Shown piece after piece: positions 1-7,217 of a stretch of DNA of 7,217 bases. Source of the stretch: Propionibacteriaceae bacterium (lineage in GTDB: Bacteria; Actinomycetota; Actinomycetes; Propionibacteriales; Propionibacteriaceae); contig JAUNUL010000143.1 in assembly GCA_030538175.1 (NCBI GenBank), positions 1 to 7,217 on the forward strand, given 5' to 3'. The notes beneath the pieces were generated by a model. It did not search any database. It saw only the letters and a list, made by a program, of their open reading frames with translations, and had not been told where the DNA came from. Made by a program: the position numbers and the translations under genes. Each line of letters starts with the position of its first letter. Within the stretch, counting starts at the first letter, position 1.

Positions 1-363
1 CTGCCACGGATAGCGGAAGGCGTTGCCGCCCCACGCCTTGATCGCGCCCCAGACTCCGAGCACGATCGAACCGATCGAGCCGATGAAGACCATGGGCACA
101 CCGATCACGGCGCCGACGACGGTCAGGTTGAGGATCCAGCCGATCAGGGTGATCAGCCACATGGTGATGTTGAAGTTGAAGGCCCCAGCGGCGGCGTTGC
201 GCACGAACTGCGAGCTGTCCTTCTTGAACAGCCACACGAGCAGCGGGCCGACGATGGTCAGCCAGCCGACGGAGACGATCGCAGCGATCGCGGCGGACAG
301 GTGGGCAATCATGGCCCAGAGGCGGTCATCGGAGCTGTTGGCACGGGCGTACTGGTTGTTCAT
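1..363 (-). CDS. DUF4870 (Tic20-like) small membrane protein, 3' end cut by window
   Basis: The 121 visible residues start at the ATG at 363-361 (MNNQYARANSSDD...) and run off the left edge. An in-frame TGA lies two codons upstream, so this is the first possible ATG, and a GGGGGA ribosome-binding site sits ten bases before it. After a short polar N-terminus, a hydrophobic helix covers about residues 18-46, followed by the loop FKKDSSQFVRNAAAGAFNFN (47-65). That loop matches the family hallmark of a charged loop followed by an 'A-hNF' element at the start of the second helix. Further hydrophobic segments span about 66-108, and the visible end AFRYPWQ resembles the usual C-terminal 'yRYP' box, so only a few residues are probably missing. 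The family consists of small integral membrane proteins of unknown function, related in fold to Tic20. It lies 52 bases behind the metal ATPase on the same strand and may be co-transcribed, but nothing ties it to metal handling. Confidence 0.85.
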   Translation of the reverse strand, partial: MNNQYARANSSDDRLWAMIAHLSAAIAAIVSVGWLTIVGPLLVWLFKKDSSQFVRNAAAGAFNFNITMWLITLIGWILNLTVVGAVIGVPMVFIGSIGSIVLGVWGAIKAWGGNAFRYPWQ

Positions 364-415
364 GGGTCAATGATCCCCCGCCGAGGGCCGCCAAGGGGGC
401 TGCCCAAGGGAGCAG

Positions 416-2455
<2,040 letters not shown>

Positions 2456-2459
2456 GCCC

Positions 2460-2807
2460 CTACGCTCCCGCACAGCCGTCGACGCAGCACGCGGGATCAA
2501 TGCAGGGAGACTGTTCATCAACGGCCAGCGTGACATCGAGAAGGGCGCTCAGCGCCTGGGTGAGATGGGGATCAGCAACCGCATACCGCGTCTGACGCCC
2601 CTGCGGCTCCCCCACCACGATGCCGCAGTCACGCAGGCAGGCGAGATGATTGGAGACGTTGGACCGGGTCAGGTCCAGTTCGCGGGCCAGTTCCGCCGGG
2701 TACGCCGGCCGGTCCAGCAGGATCAACAGGATGCGGGACCGCGTTGGATCGGCCATCGCGCGGCCGAGCCGGTTCATGACATCCAAGCGAGAGGCAATGG
2801 TCAGCAC
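2460..2807 (-). CDS. cmtR: CmtR-like ArsR/SmtB-family metal-sensing repressor
   Basis: This 115-residue winged-helix repressor has the ArsR signature: ADPTRSRIL (19-27), the recognition-helix region LTRSNVSNHLACLRDCGIVV (46-65) and the wing GRQTRYAVAD (70-79). Cys57, Cys61 and Cys102 fall at exactly the residue numbers known to bind Cd(II)/Pb(II) in Mycobacterium tuberculosis CmtR, so the same metal-sensing chemistry is very likely. The C-terminal tail adds Cys107, Cys108 and Cys112. The start is a GTG, which aligns with the MLT start of the mycobacterial protein. No Shine-Dalgarno sequence is visible, and a TATTGT box ends seven bases before it, suggesting a leaderless mRNA. It is the first gene of the pair with the efflux ATPase (4-base gap) and should release its operator when metal binds. 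The PAP2 gene upstream is on the same strand, 51 bases away, and is probably a separate unit. Confidence 0.94.
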   Translation of the reverse strand: MLTIASRLDVMNRLGRAMADPTRSRILLILLDRPAYPAELARELDLTRSNVSNHLACLRDCGIVVGEPQGRQTRYAVADPHLTQALSALLDVTLAVDEQSPCIDPACCVDGCAGA

Positions 2808-2858
2808 GCGCTGAACAATACAGCACCGGCTGAACTGTGGAGTCGATGGTTCAGGCGC
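2808..2858 (-). promoter_or_regulatory. Candidate CmtR operator: TGAAC half-site cluster
   Basis: The gap between the PAP2 stop and the cmtR start holds three related half-sites. GCTGAAC occurs at 2810-2816 and again at 2829-2835, 19 bases apart, and the inverted copy GTTCAGGC is at 2849-2856. The last two form a perfect 6-base dyad CTGAAC-N13-GTTCAG (2830-2854), 25 bases overall, about the size bound by an ArsR dimer. On the inferred start site it covers about -23 to -47, and the other copy overlaps the -10 box, so binding would block polymerase. Operator function is inferred. I did not match it to a published CmtR site. Confidence 0.4.
2815..2820 (-). promoter_or_regulatory. Candidate -10 box for leaderless cmtR-ctpG transcript
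   Basis: On the minus strand the hexamer TATTGT fits the actinobacterial TANNNT consensus and is followed by seven bases (TCAGCGC) and then the GTG start. A transcription start at or beside the first base of the start codon is the arrangement seen in leaderless actinobacterial genes, and it agrees with the lack of a ribosome-binding site. No convincing -35 box stands at 16-18 bases. Confidence 0.45.
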
Positions 2859-3662
2859 TCACTTATCGAGCATCGTGTTCCAGCGCTGAGGCCCGTGCTT
2901 GGCCCGGGCGAGCAGCCACAGGCGATGCAGCGACACGACCACAGCCACCCACGCGATCCCGATCAGCCACCCCACGATCACATCGGTCAGCCAGTGATGC
3001 CCCAGATAGACCCGGCTGAGCCCCATCGTCACGGCATAGATCGACAACAGGATGAGCCAGACCACGCGCGTGCCCCGCGTCCGGAACCAATGCACAAGCA
3101 GGTACGCCACAATCCCCGCGACCACGGTGGCGATCAGGGTGTGGCCACTGGGAAAGCTCGGGGAGCTTTCATAGGGCGGGATGGCTTCGGCAAGCGGCGG
3201 ACGCGTGCGTCCCACGAGTTCCTTGCCCAAGAGCGTCAACAACAAGGCTCCGGCACTGGCTATCGCAGCGAGCACCAGGGGCGTTCGGCTGCGCCACCGC
3301 CAGCAGAGGAACAACACGACCAAGCCGACGATGATCGGCTGCAGCACCGGGCCACCGGTGTTCGAATAGAACGCGACCACGGCATTCAGATCTGGCGTCC
3401 GCACGCGGAGAATCCAGTCCAGCAGCGGTCTGTCGATCAACGCGATTCCATCGGCATCGGCCACCGCCTCATAGACCTCACCGGCGACCTTGGTCGTGCC
3501 GACGACGAGACCCATGGCCACGACGAGCGTGATCGCCAGGAACGTGTTCGCCTGGGACCAGCGCTGCGTGCGCTCGATCAACGACACGAGCGCCCGCCCT
3601 AGTGCACTTGTCCAGCGGACAATACGATGATCGTCGATGTGCCGAGTCGGCGCGGGATCCAT
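2859..3662 (-). CDS. PAP2-superfamily membrane phosphatase
   Basis: This 267-residue integral membrane protein carries all three phosphatidic acid phosphatase type 2 motifs: Lys147-x6-Arg154-Pro155 (KELVGRTRP), Pro171-Ser-Gly-His174 (FPSGHT), and Ser216-Arg217-x5-His223-x3-Asp227 (SRVYLGHHWLTD). His174 and His223 are the expected catalytic pair. About six hydrophobic segments are visible (about 40-57, 92-121, 128-146, 174-193, 199-214, 228-246), with the active site likely facing the outside. Relatives dephosphorylate lipid phosphates such as undecaprenyl pyrophosphate, phosphatidic acid or phosphatidylglycerol phosphate. The substrate here cannot be told. The frame is open back to 4007, but I chose the ATG at 3662 because GGAAGAG lies eight bases before it and the upstream part is low-complexity Arg/Pro/Ser sequence antisense to the GyrI-like gene. 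It is divergent from that gene across 50 bases. Confidence 0.92.
   Translation of the reverse strand: MDPAPTRHIDDHRIVRWTSALGRALVSLIERTQRWSQANTFLAITLVVAMGLVVGTTKVAGEVYEAVADADGIALIDRPLLDWILRVRTPDLNAVVAFYSNTGGPVLQPIIVGLVVLFLCWRWRSRTPLVLAAIASAGALLLTLLGKELVGRTRPPLAEAIPPYESSPSFPSGHTLIATVVAGIVAYLLVHWFRTRGTRVVWLILLSIYAVTMGLSRVYLGHHWLTDVIVGWLIGIAWVAVVVSLHRLWLLARAKHGPQRWNTMLDK
3608..3622. promoter_or_regulatory. Perfect dyad TTGTCC-AGC-GGACAA, candidate operator
   Basis: A perfect 6-base inverted repeat with a 3-base centre lies inside the first codons of the PAP2 gene, roughly 90-105 bases upstream of the GyrI-like start. Immediately after it, TACGAT (3623-3628) would serve as a TANNNT -10 box for the plus-strand gene, with a start about 75-80 bases before its ATG. 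No regulator gene is adjacent except cmtR, so the binding protein is unknown. Chance occurrence or a coding effect remains possible. Confidence 0.25.
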
Positions 3663-3712
3663 GTGCTTCACTCTTCCACGATCATCCCCGCCACCGAAGA
3701 AGGAGCCGCCAC

Positions 3713-4255
3713 ATGACGACCGACCCCGACACCCCCTATTTCCTCGAGGGTCCTTGGTATGTGGTGACCTATCTGGACGCCGAGGAGTTCCCGACAGTCG
3801 TTCACCTTGCTCAGGATCAGCCGATGGCACAGATGGGATCGGCCTTCGACGCGACGTTCGCGGAGCTCTTTCCTTTCCTTGGTACGCAGGGTTTGCGCCC
3901 GATCGGTCCGGCCTTCTCGCTGCACCATCGGATGCCGACCGAAACGGCGGACTTCGAGATCGGCATTCCGGTCGACAAGCCGCTCGCGGAGGCCCATGAG
4001 ACAGCATCCGGGGTCAGCCTCATCCCGTCGACGTTGCCTGCCGGAAAGGTCGCTGTCCTTTCCCATATCGGCGACTATGACGGGTTGGCCGATGCCTGGG
4101 AGACGTTCCTCAACGAGATCGGCGAAGCTGGCCACCGGCCAACGCTGCCGTTCTGGGAGGTCTATGTGAGCGAGCCGCGACCCGATGCCGATCCGGCCAC
4201 CTTGCGGACGGACTTGGTGGTGCGCCTGCTGCCGGAGGGCGACGAGCAGGCCTAG
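3713..4255 (+). CDS. GyrI-like small-molecule-binding domain protein
   Basis: This 180-residue cytosolic protein consists almost entirely of one GyrI-like effector-binding domain, the fold shared by SbmC/GyrI and the C-terminal sensor of AraC- and MerR-type regulators. The recognisable parts are an early beta strand (YVVTYLDAEEFPTVV, 16-30), a helix (QMGSAFDATFAELFPFLG, 40-57), the central FEIGIPVDKP (81-90), the classic 'GKVAVLSHIGDYDGLADAWE' element (111-130), then FWEVYVSEP (147-155) with the conserved Glu149 that often lines the ligand pocket, and RTDLVVRLLP (165-174) at the end. There is no DNA-binding domain, so it is a stand-alone binder. Members have been linked to gyrase inhibition, xenobiotic binding or hydrolysis, but the role here is unassigned. 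The ATG at 3713 was chosen over the upstream in-frame ATG at 3602 because AAGGAG lies eight bases before it and the domain begins there. Confidence 0.85.
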   Translation: MTTDPDTPYFLEGPWYVVTYLDAEEFPTVVHLAQDQPMAQMGSAFDATFAELFPFLGTQGLRPIGPAFSLHHRMPTETADFEIGIPVDKPLAEAHETASGVSLIPSTLPAGKVAVLSHIGDYDGLADAWETFLNEIGEAGHRPTLPFWEVYVSEPRPDADPATLRTDLVVRLLPEGDEQA

Positions 4256-4288
4256 ACGGTCCAGCGCTTCCGGAGCACAGATCCCTTG

Positions 4289-4315
4289 TTGTCATCGCCG
4301 TGTCTGTGTTATGGA
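4289..4315 (+). promoter_or_regulatory. Weak candidate promoter ahead of satP-like gene
   Basis: TTGTCA (4289-4294) matches the -35 consensus at five of six bases and is followed after 15 bases by TATGGA (4310-4315), a poor -10 with short spacing. It would start transcription near 4322 and place the 4325-4364 hairpin in the transcript leader. This is a suggestion only. Confidence 0.2.
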
Positions 4316-4324
4316 AATCTGCGC

Positions 4325-4364
4325 GTCGGGGACGGATCTCTGAAACGCTCGATCTGTCCCCGGC
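4325..4364 (+). terminator. Strong GC-rich hairpin, terminator or leader structure
   Basis: Arms GTCGGGGACGGATC (4325-4338) and GATCTGTCCCCGGC (4351-4364) pair over 14 bases with two G-U wobbles in RNA around a 12-base loop. It lies 70 bases after the GyrI-like stop and 70 bases before the transporter start. No T-tract follows, so it would be a U-less actinobacterial-type terminator for the upstream gene, or a leader structure for the downstream one. The pairing is plain. The role is inferred. Confidence 0.45.
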
Positions 4365-4433
4365 ACGGCCCGCCACTGGACCGCAGCAGCGTTCTGTGCG
4401 GCCCAGACCGGTATCCGTGCCCCGTATGAATGG

Positions 4434-5081
4434 ATGCCGATGACGCAGCAACTCGCCCCCCGCACCTCCAGTCAGGCCCCCAGCGCCGACCCGTCCCCAG
4501 CACGACCCACCCATCCGGGTGCACACATCGCTGACCCGGGGGCCCTCGGTACCGCTGCGTTCGCGCTGACCACGTTCGTGCTCAGCATCTTCAACGCCGG
4601 GCTGCTGCCGGTCACGCTCGAACCTGTGGTGTTCGGCCTCGCCCTGTTCTATGGCGGTGCCGTGCAGTTGATCGCAGGCGTGTTCGAGTTTCTGAAGGGA
4701 GCCACCTTCGGCGCTTTGGCGTTCGCCTCCTATGGCGGGTTCTGGATGTCGTTCTGGTACTACGTGACCTTTGTCTCCCCCACCCTGCCCAAGGAGTCGG
4801 CTCACCTGGCGACCGGTGTGTTCCTGCTCGCCTGGACCATCTTCACGAGCTTCATGCTGATCGCCTCGTCGAAGGTCCACCGCGCGATGTTCCTGCTGTT
4901 CGGGTTGCTGTTCATCACCTTCGTTCTGCTCACGATCGGTGCTCTCGGGGGCGTTGTCCTGGCCACCCGGATCGGCGGATTCTTCGGTCTGGTGACGGCC
5001 CTGGTGGCGTGGTATCTGTCCGCGGCCTCCGTGATCTCCTCAACGTTCGGCCGCGACGTCCTCCCGCTGGGCAAGTTCTAG
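4434..5081 (+). CDS. satP: GPR1/FUN34/YaaH (SatP-like) acetate/succinate transporter
   Basis: This 215-residue membrane protein belongs to the AceTr family, whose members move acetate, succinate or related short carboxylates across the cytoplasmic membrane, often as hexamers. The family core is clear: DPGALGTAAFALTTFVLSIF (34-53) at the first helix, FYGGAVQLIAGVFEFLKGAT (72-91), and FGALAFASYGGFWMSFWYY (92-110), then three more helices (about 123-144, 150-172, 178-202), giving six in all. The family signature NPAPLGL is altered here to DPGALGT, so substrate or gating may differ. A Pro/Ser/Thr-rich N-terminal tail of about 32 residues makes it longer than Escherichia coli SatP (188 residues). 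The ATG at 4434 (MPMTQQL) or the one at 4440 could be the start. Neither has a good Shine-Dalgarno sequence, and TATGAA at 4425-4430 hints at a very short or absent leader. It appears to be a single-gene unit. Confidence 0.88.
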   Translation: MPMTQQLAPRTSSQAPSADPSPARPTHPGAHIADPGALGTAAFALTTFVLSIFNAGLLPVTLEPVVFGLALFYGGAVQLIAGVFEFLKGATFGALAFASYGGFWMSFWYYVTFVSPTLPKESAHLATGVFLLAWTIFTSFMLIASSKVHRAMFLLFGLLFITFVLLTIGALGGVVLATRIGGFFGLVTALVAWYLSAASVISSTFGRDVLPLGKF

Positions 5082-5083
5082 AA

Positions 5084-5100
5084 TCCGACATCGGGTCGGA
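5084..5100 (+). terminator. Small hairpin just after satP-like stop
   Basis: TCCGAC (5084-5089) and GTCGGA (5095-5100) form a perfect 6-base stem around a 5-base loop, beginning three bases after the stop codon. It is followed by CGGTTCCCCT rather than a run of T. It may be a weak terminator of the transporter gene. A second small pairing, ATCCG (5112-5116) with CGGAT (5125-5129), follows, and the two could compete because ATCCGA at 5083-5088 also complements TCGGAT at 5124-5129. Confidence 0.3.
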
Positions 5101-5170
5101 CGGTTCCCCTCATCCGGCTGCAATCGGATAGCTTGTGGCCCACCCCCAAGCCACCGACGCTGATGGATGG

Positions 5171-5180
5171 AAGGATCCTT
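5171..5180 (+). promoter_or_regulatory. Palindrome AAGGATCCTT overlapping the ribosome-binding site
   Basis: The Shine-Dalgarno sequence GGAAGGA (5169-5175) of the lipoprotein gene sits in a perfect 10-base palindrome ending three bases before the ATG at 5184. As a ribosome-binding site it decides the start of the lipoprotein. A folded hairpin would have almost no loop, so sequestration is unlikely, but protein binding to the DNA cannot be excluded. Confidence 0.4.
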
Positions 5181-5183
5181 GCG

Positions 5184-6188
5184 ATGAAGAAGTCGCCTGC
5201 CCGCGGAATTGCCGCGTTGGTCGTGACCGCTGCCCTGGCCCTGGCGGGCTGTTCCAGCGGTGGCACGACCACCCAGCCGTCGGGTGGAGGTGACGGGGGT
5301 GGCGCCGCCAAGGAATATCGCGTCGGTGTGACCCAGATCCTCGCCCACCAGTCCCTCGACGCCGCCCGCGAAGGCTTCAAGGAAGCTCTCGCCGACGCCG
5401 GCCTCAAGGTCACCTATGACGAGAACAACGCTCAGGGTGAGCAGGCGACCGCGACCGCCATCGCCCAGAAGTTCAACACCGGCAACGTCGATCTGGTGCT
5501 CGCCATTGCGACTCCGACGGCTCAGGCTTCGGCCCAGGTGATCACCAACAAGCCGATCCTGTTCACCGCGGTCACCGACCCGGTGGCTGCCAAGCTCGTC
5601 GCCAGCACCGACAAGCCGGGCGCGAACGTGACCGGGACGACCGACATGAACCCGGTGGCTGACCAGATCGCCCTGGTCAAGAAGCTCAAGCCCGAGGCTA
5701 AGACGGTCGGGGTGATCTATAGCTCCGGTGAGGTCAACTCCGAGGTGCAGGTCGAGCTGGCCAAGGAAGCGGCCAAGGCTGAGGGCTTGGAACTGGTCGA
5801 GAAGACGATCACCAACACCGGTGAAGTGGCCCAGGCTGCGGCGTCGCTCGACGTTGATGCGATCTATGTGCCGACCGACAACAACGTGGTCACTGGCCTC
5901 GCTGCGGTCGTCCAGGTCACGGAGCAGAAGAAGATCCCCTTGGTCGTCGGCGAGGGTGACTCGGTGCGCGCTGGCGGCATCATCACCACCGGCATCGACT
6001 ATCGCCAGCTCGGCTACCAGACCGGCGAGATGGCCGTGCGCATCCTGAAGGACGGCGCCGACCCGGCCACTATGCCGGTCGAGGCCCAGAAGGAATACAC
6101 GACCTTCGTCAACAAGAAGGCCGCCGAGCGGATGGGCGTGACCATTCCCGAGGATCTGCTGACCGGGGCGACTGACGTCTCCTCATGA
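5184..6188 (+). CDS. ABC importer substrate-binding lipoprotein (TrpX/COG2984-type)
   Basis: This 334-residue extracytoplasmic solute receptor is anchored to the membrane by a lipid on Cys23: signal peptide MKKSPARG..., hydrophobic stretch, then the lipobox LAGC (20-23). A Gly/Ser/Thr-rich linker (24-42) follows, then a two-lobed periplasmic-binding fold of the ABC_sub_bind family: YRVGVTQILAHQSLDAAREG (45-64), VDLVLAIATPTAQAS (102-116), PILFTAVTDPVAAKLV (124-139), NVTGTTDMNPVADQI (148-162), VGVIYSSGEVNSEVQ (175-189), DAIYVPTDNNVVT (225-237), PLVVGEGDSVRAGG (252-265) and TGIDYRQLGYQTGEMAVRIL (269-288). The streptococcal member TrpX serves tryptophan uptake. Others are unassigned, so the ligand is open. 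The ATG at 5184 was preferred to 5133 because of GGAAGGA at eight bases and because it begins a proper signal peptide. It overlaps the permease by four bases (ATGA). Confidence 0.92.
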   Translation: MKKSPARGIAALVVTAALALAGCSSGGTTTQPSGGGDGGGAAKEYRVGVTQILAHQSLDAAREGFKEALADAGLKVTYDENNAQGEQATATAIAQKFNTGNVDLVLAIATPTAQASAQVITNKPILFTAVTDPVAAKLVASTDKPGANVTGTTDMNPVADQIALVKKLKPEAKTVGVIYSSGEVNSEVQVELAKEAAKAEGLELVEKTITNTGEVAQAAASLDVDAIYVPTDNNVVTGLAAVVQVTEQKKIPLVVGEGDSVRAGGIITTGIDYRQLGYQTGEMAVRILKDGADPATMPVEAQKEYTTFVNKKAAERMGVTIPEDLLTGATDVSS

Positions 6189-7147
6189 TCCAGACCTTCC
6201 TCAACCAGGGTCTGGCCGCGGCTGACCTTGGGCTGATCTTCGGGATCATGGCGTTGGGCGTCTATCTGACGTTCCGCGTCCTGAACTTCCCCGACCTCAC
6301 CGTCGACGGCAGCTTCACCACTGGAGCTGCCGTCGCGGCGTCGGCGATCATCGCCGGGGTGAACCCGTGGTTCGCGACGGCCATGGCTTTCGTCGCCGGT
6401 GGCCTCGCCGGCCTGATCACGGGTCTGCTGCACACCAAGGGGCAGATCAACCCCTTGCTGGCCGGCATCCTCACCCAGATCGCGCTCTATTCGATCAACC
6501 TGCGAATCATGGGGCGCGCGAATCTGCCGCTGCTGCGCACCGACACAACCCTGTCAGGTGTCAGGGATGCCGGGCTGTTCGGCACATGGGCGTCGGTGGG
6601 CATCTTTGTCGGCGTGGTCGTCATCGTGTTGATCATCGTCAACTGGTTCCTCTCGACGGACACCGGTCTGGCGATGCAGGCCACCGGTGACAACGAGGCG
6701 ATGATCCGCGCCCAGGGCGTCTCGACCGACGTCATGAAGATCCTCGGCCTGGTGATCAGCAACGCGCTCGTCGGTGTCGCGGGCGCGATCATGGCGCAAT
6801 ATCAGGGGTACGCCGACATCGGCATGGGCATCGGCCTCATCGTCGCGGGCCTGGCGTCGGTGATCCTCGGCCAGGCTGTGCTGCCGAGCCGACACTTCGC
6901 CGTCGCCACCGCCGCAGTGGTGCTCGGTTCGGTCATCTATCGCGAGGTCATCCAGCTGGCACTGTCGGTGGGTTTCGATCCCAACGACATGAAGCTCATC
7001 TCCGCGGTGCTGGTGGTGCTGGCCCTTCTGCTGCCACGCCTCACGATCTTCAAACGGATGAAGGCACGGCGCCGGCAACGCCAGATGGAGGCTGCGGCCA
7101 GGCAGTCCGCCGCCTCCGATCCCTCAACCGCTCCCGTCGGAAGGTGA
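6185..7147 (+). CDS. ABC importer permease (COG4120 / TrpY-type)
   Basis: This 320-residue membrane subunit is from the branched-chain-amino-acid/sugar permease superfamily (BPD_transp_2). The group hallmark RVLNFPDLTVDGSFTTGAAV is at residues 31-50, within the first two helices. Alternating hydrophobic segments continue to about residue 285, roughly eight to nine helices, and the protein ends in a basic, polar tail (KRMKARRRQRQ, about 289-299, then a Ser/Ala-rich stretch). The region around residues 165-185 (GLAMQATGDNEAMIRAQGVS) is the usual cytoplasmic loop that docks onto the ATPase. Start and stop are set by the ATGA overlap with the lipoprotein and by the next gene six bases downstream, so the three genes are translationally coupled. 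It presumably forms a homodimeric channel for the solute delivered by the lipoprotein. Confidence 0.93.
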   Translation: MIQTFLNQGLAAADLGLIFGIMALGVYLTFRVLNFPDLTVDGSFTTGAAVAASAIIAGVNPWFATAMAFVAGGLAGLITGLLHTKGQINPLLAGILTQIALYSINLRIMGRANLPLLRTDTTLSGVRDAGLFGTWASVGIFVGVVVIVLIIVNWFLSTDTGLAMQATGDNEAMIRAQGVSTDVMKILGLVISNALVGVAGAIMAQYQGYADIGMGIGLIVAGLASVILGQAVLPSRHFAVATAAVVLGSVIYREVIQLALSVGFDPNDMKLISAVLVVLALLLPRLTIFKRMKARRRQRQMEAAARQSAASDPSTAPVGR

Positions 7148-7153
7148 CCGCTC

Positions 7154-7217
7154 ATGCTTGAAGTCCGCGACGTCAGCAAGGTGTTCTTCCTCCACACCCC
7201 GAACGAACGAGTGGCGC
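7154..7217 (+). CDS. ABC importer ATP-binding protein, 5' fragment
   Basis: Only the first 21 codons are in the window: MLEVRDVSKVFFLHTPNERVA. The opening 'MLEVRDVSKVF' is typical of the first strand of an ABC nucleotide-binding domain, and the following 'tpNErvA' matches COG1101-type ATPases that pair with this permease family, where it precedes the Walker A region. The ATG follows the permease stop by six bases, with GGAAGG (7139-7144) nine bases upstream overlapping that stop codon. The Walker motifs lie beyond the window, so the call rests on this start and on operon position. Confidence 0.85.
   Translation, partial: MLEVRDVSKVFFLHTPNERVA

Noticed and set aside
23..373. 116-codon plus-strand open frame at the left edge
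   Set aside because: It is antisense to the DUF4870 gene, whose minus-strand translation has clear membrane segments and family motifs.
2456..2536. Longer start of the metal ATPase at 2536
   Set aside because: It would overlap the end of cmtR by 77 bases. The ATG at 2455 has a Shine-Dalgarno sequence and immediate operon spacing.
3663..4007. N-terminal extension of the PAP2 open frame to an ATG at 4007
   Set aside because: The extra 115 residues are Arg/Pro/Ser-rich and antisense to the GyrI-like gene, and a good ribosome-binding site precedes the ATG at 3662.
4110..4880. 256-codon minus-strand open frame opposite the GyrI-like/satP-like region
   Set aside because: It has an Arg/Gly/Glu-rich shadow composition, crosses an intergenic gap and two real genes, and shows no domain.
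5082..5183. Possible riboswitch or T-box ahead of the ABC importer
   Set aside because: The gap is only 102 bases and shows two small stems, with none of the conserved cores I know. Only the small hairpin and the ribosome-binding-site palindrome are reported.

Overview
This is a high-GC window with compact, Shine-Dalgarno-preceded genes. It carries a CmtR/CtpG-type metal-efflux pair whose closest relatives that I can recall are mycobacterial. I infer an actinobacterium, possibly Propionibacteriales-like. The genus cannot be fixed from the sequence. An oddity for such a GC-rich genome is that most tyrosine codons are TAT rather than TAC.

Left part (1-3662), all on the minus strand, read right to left: a PAP2-superfamily membrane phosphatase (3662-2859); a CmtR-like ArsR-family metal sensor (2807-2460); a CtpG-like P1B-type metal-transporting ATPase (2455-416), four bases behind the regulator; and a DUF4870 small membrane protein (363-1, C-terminus cut by the window edge). 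cmtR and ctpG form a textbook sensor/effluxer operon. CmtR should repress until soft metal (Cd/Pb class in the mycobacterial relative) binds, and CtpG then exports the metal. The 51 bases upstream of cmtR hold repeated GCTGAAC/GTTCAG half-sites and a -10-like box seven bases from the GTG start, which suggests a leaderless, autoregulated transcript.

Middle (3663-4433): a 50-base divergent gap separates the PAP2 gene from a plus-strand GyrI-like small-molecule-binding protein (3713-4255). A 178-base gap after it contains a strong GC-rich hairpin (4325-4364).

Right part (4434-7217), plus strand: a GPR1/FUN34/YaaH (SatP-like) acetate/succinate-type transporter, then a tightly packed ABC importer operon. 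The operon consists of a substrate-binding lipoprotein of the TrpX/COG2984 type, a permease of the COG4120 type overlapping it by ATGA, and the first 21 codons of an ATPase that runs off the window. Its substrate is not shown by the sequence; tryptophan or another aromatic amino acid is one possibility from characterised relatives.

I found no mobile element, CRISPR array, tRNA/rRNA or clearly undescribed system. The points most worth a second look are the cysteine-rich metal-handling details of CmtR and CtpG, the candidate cmtR operator and leaderless promoter, and the unassigned substrate of the ABC importer.
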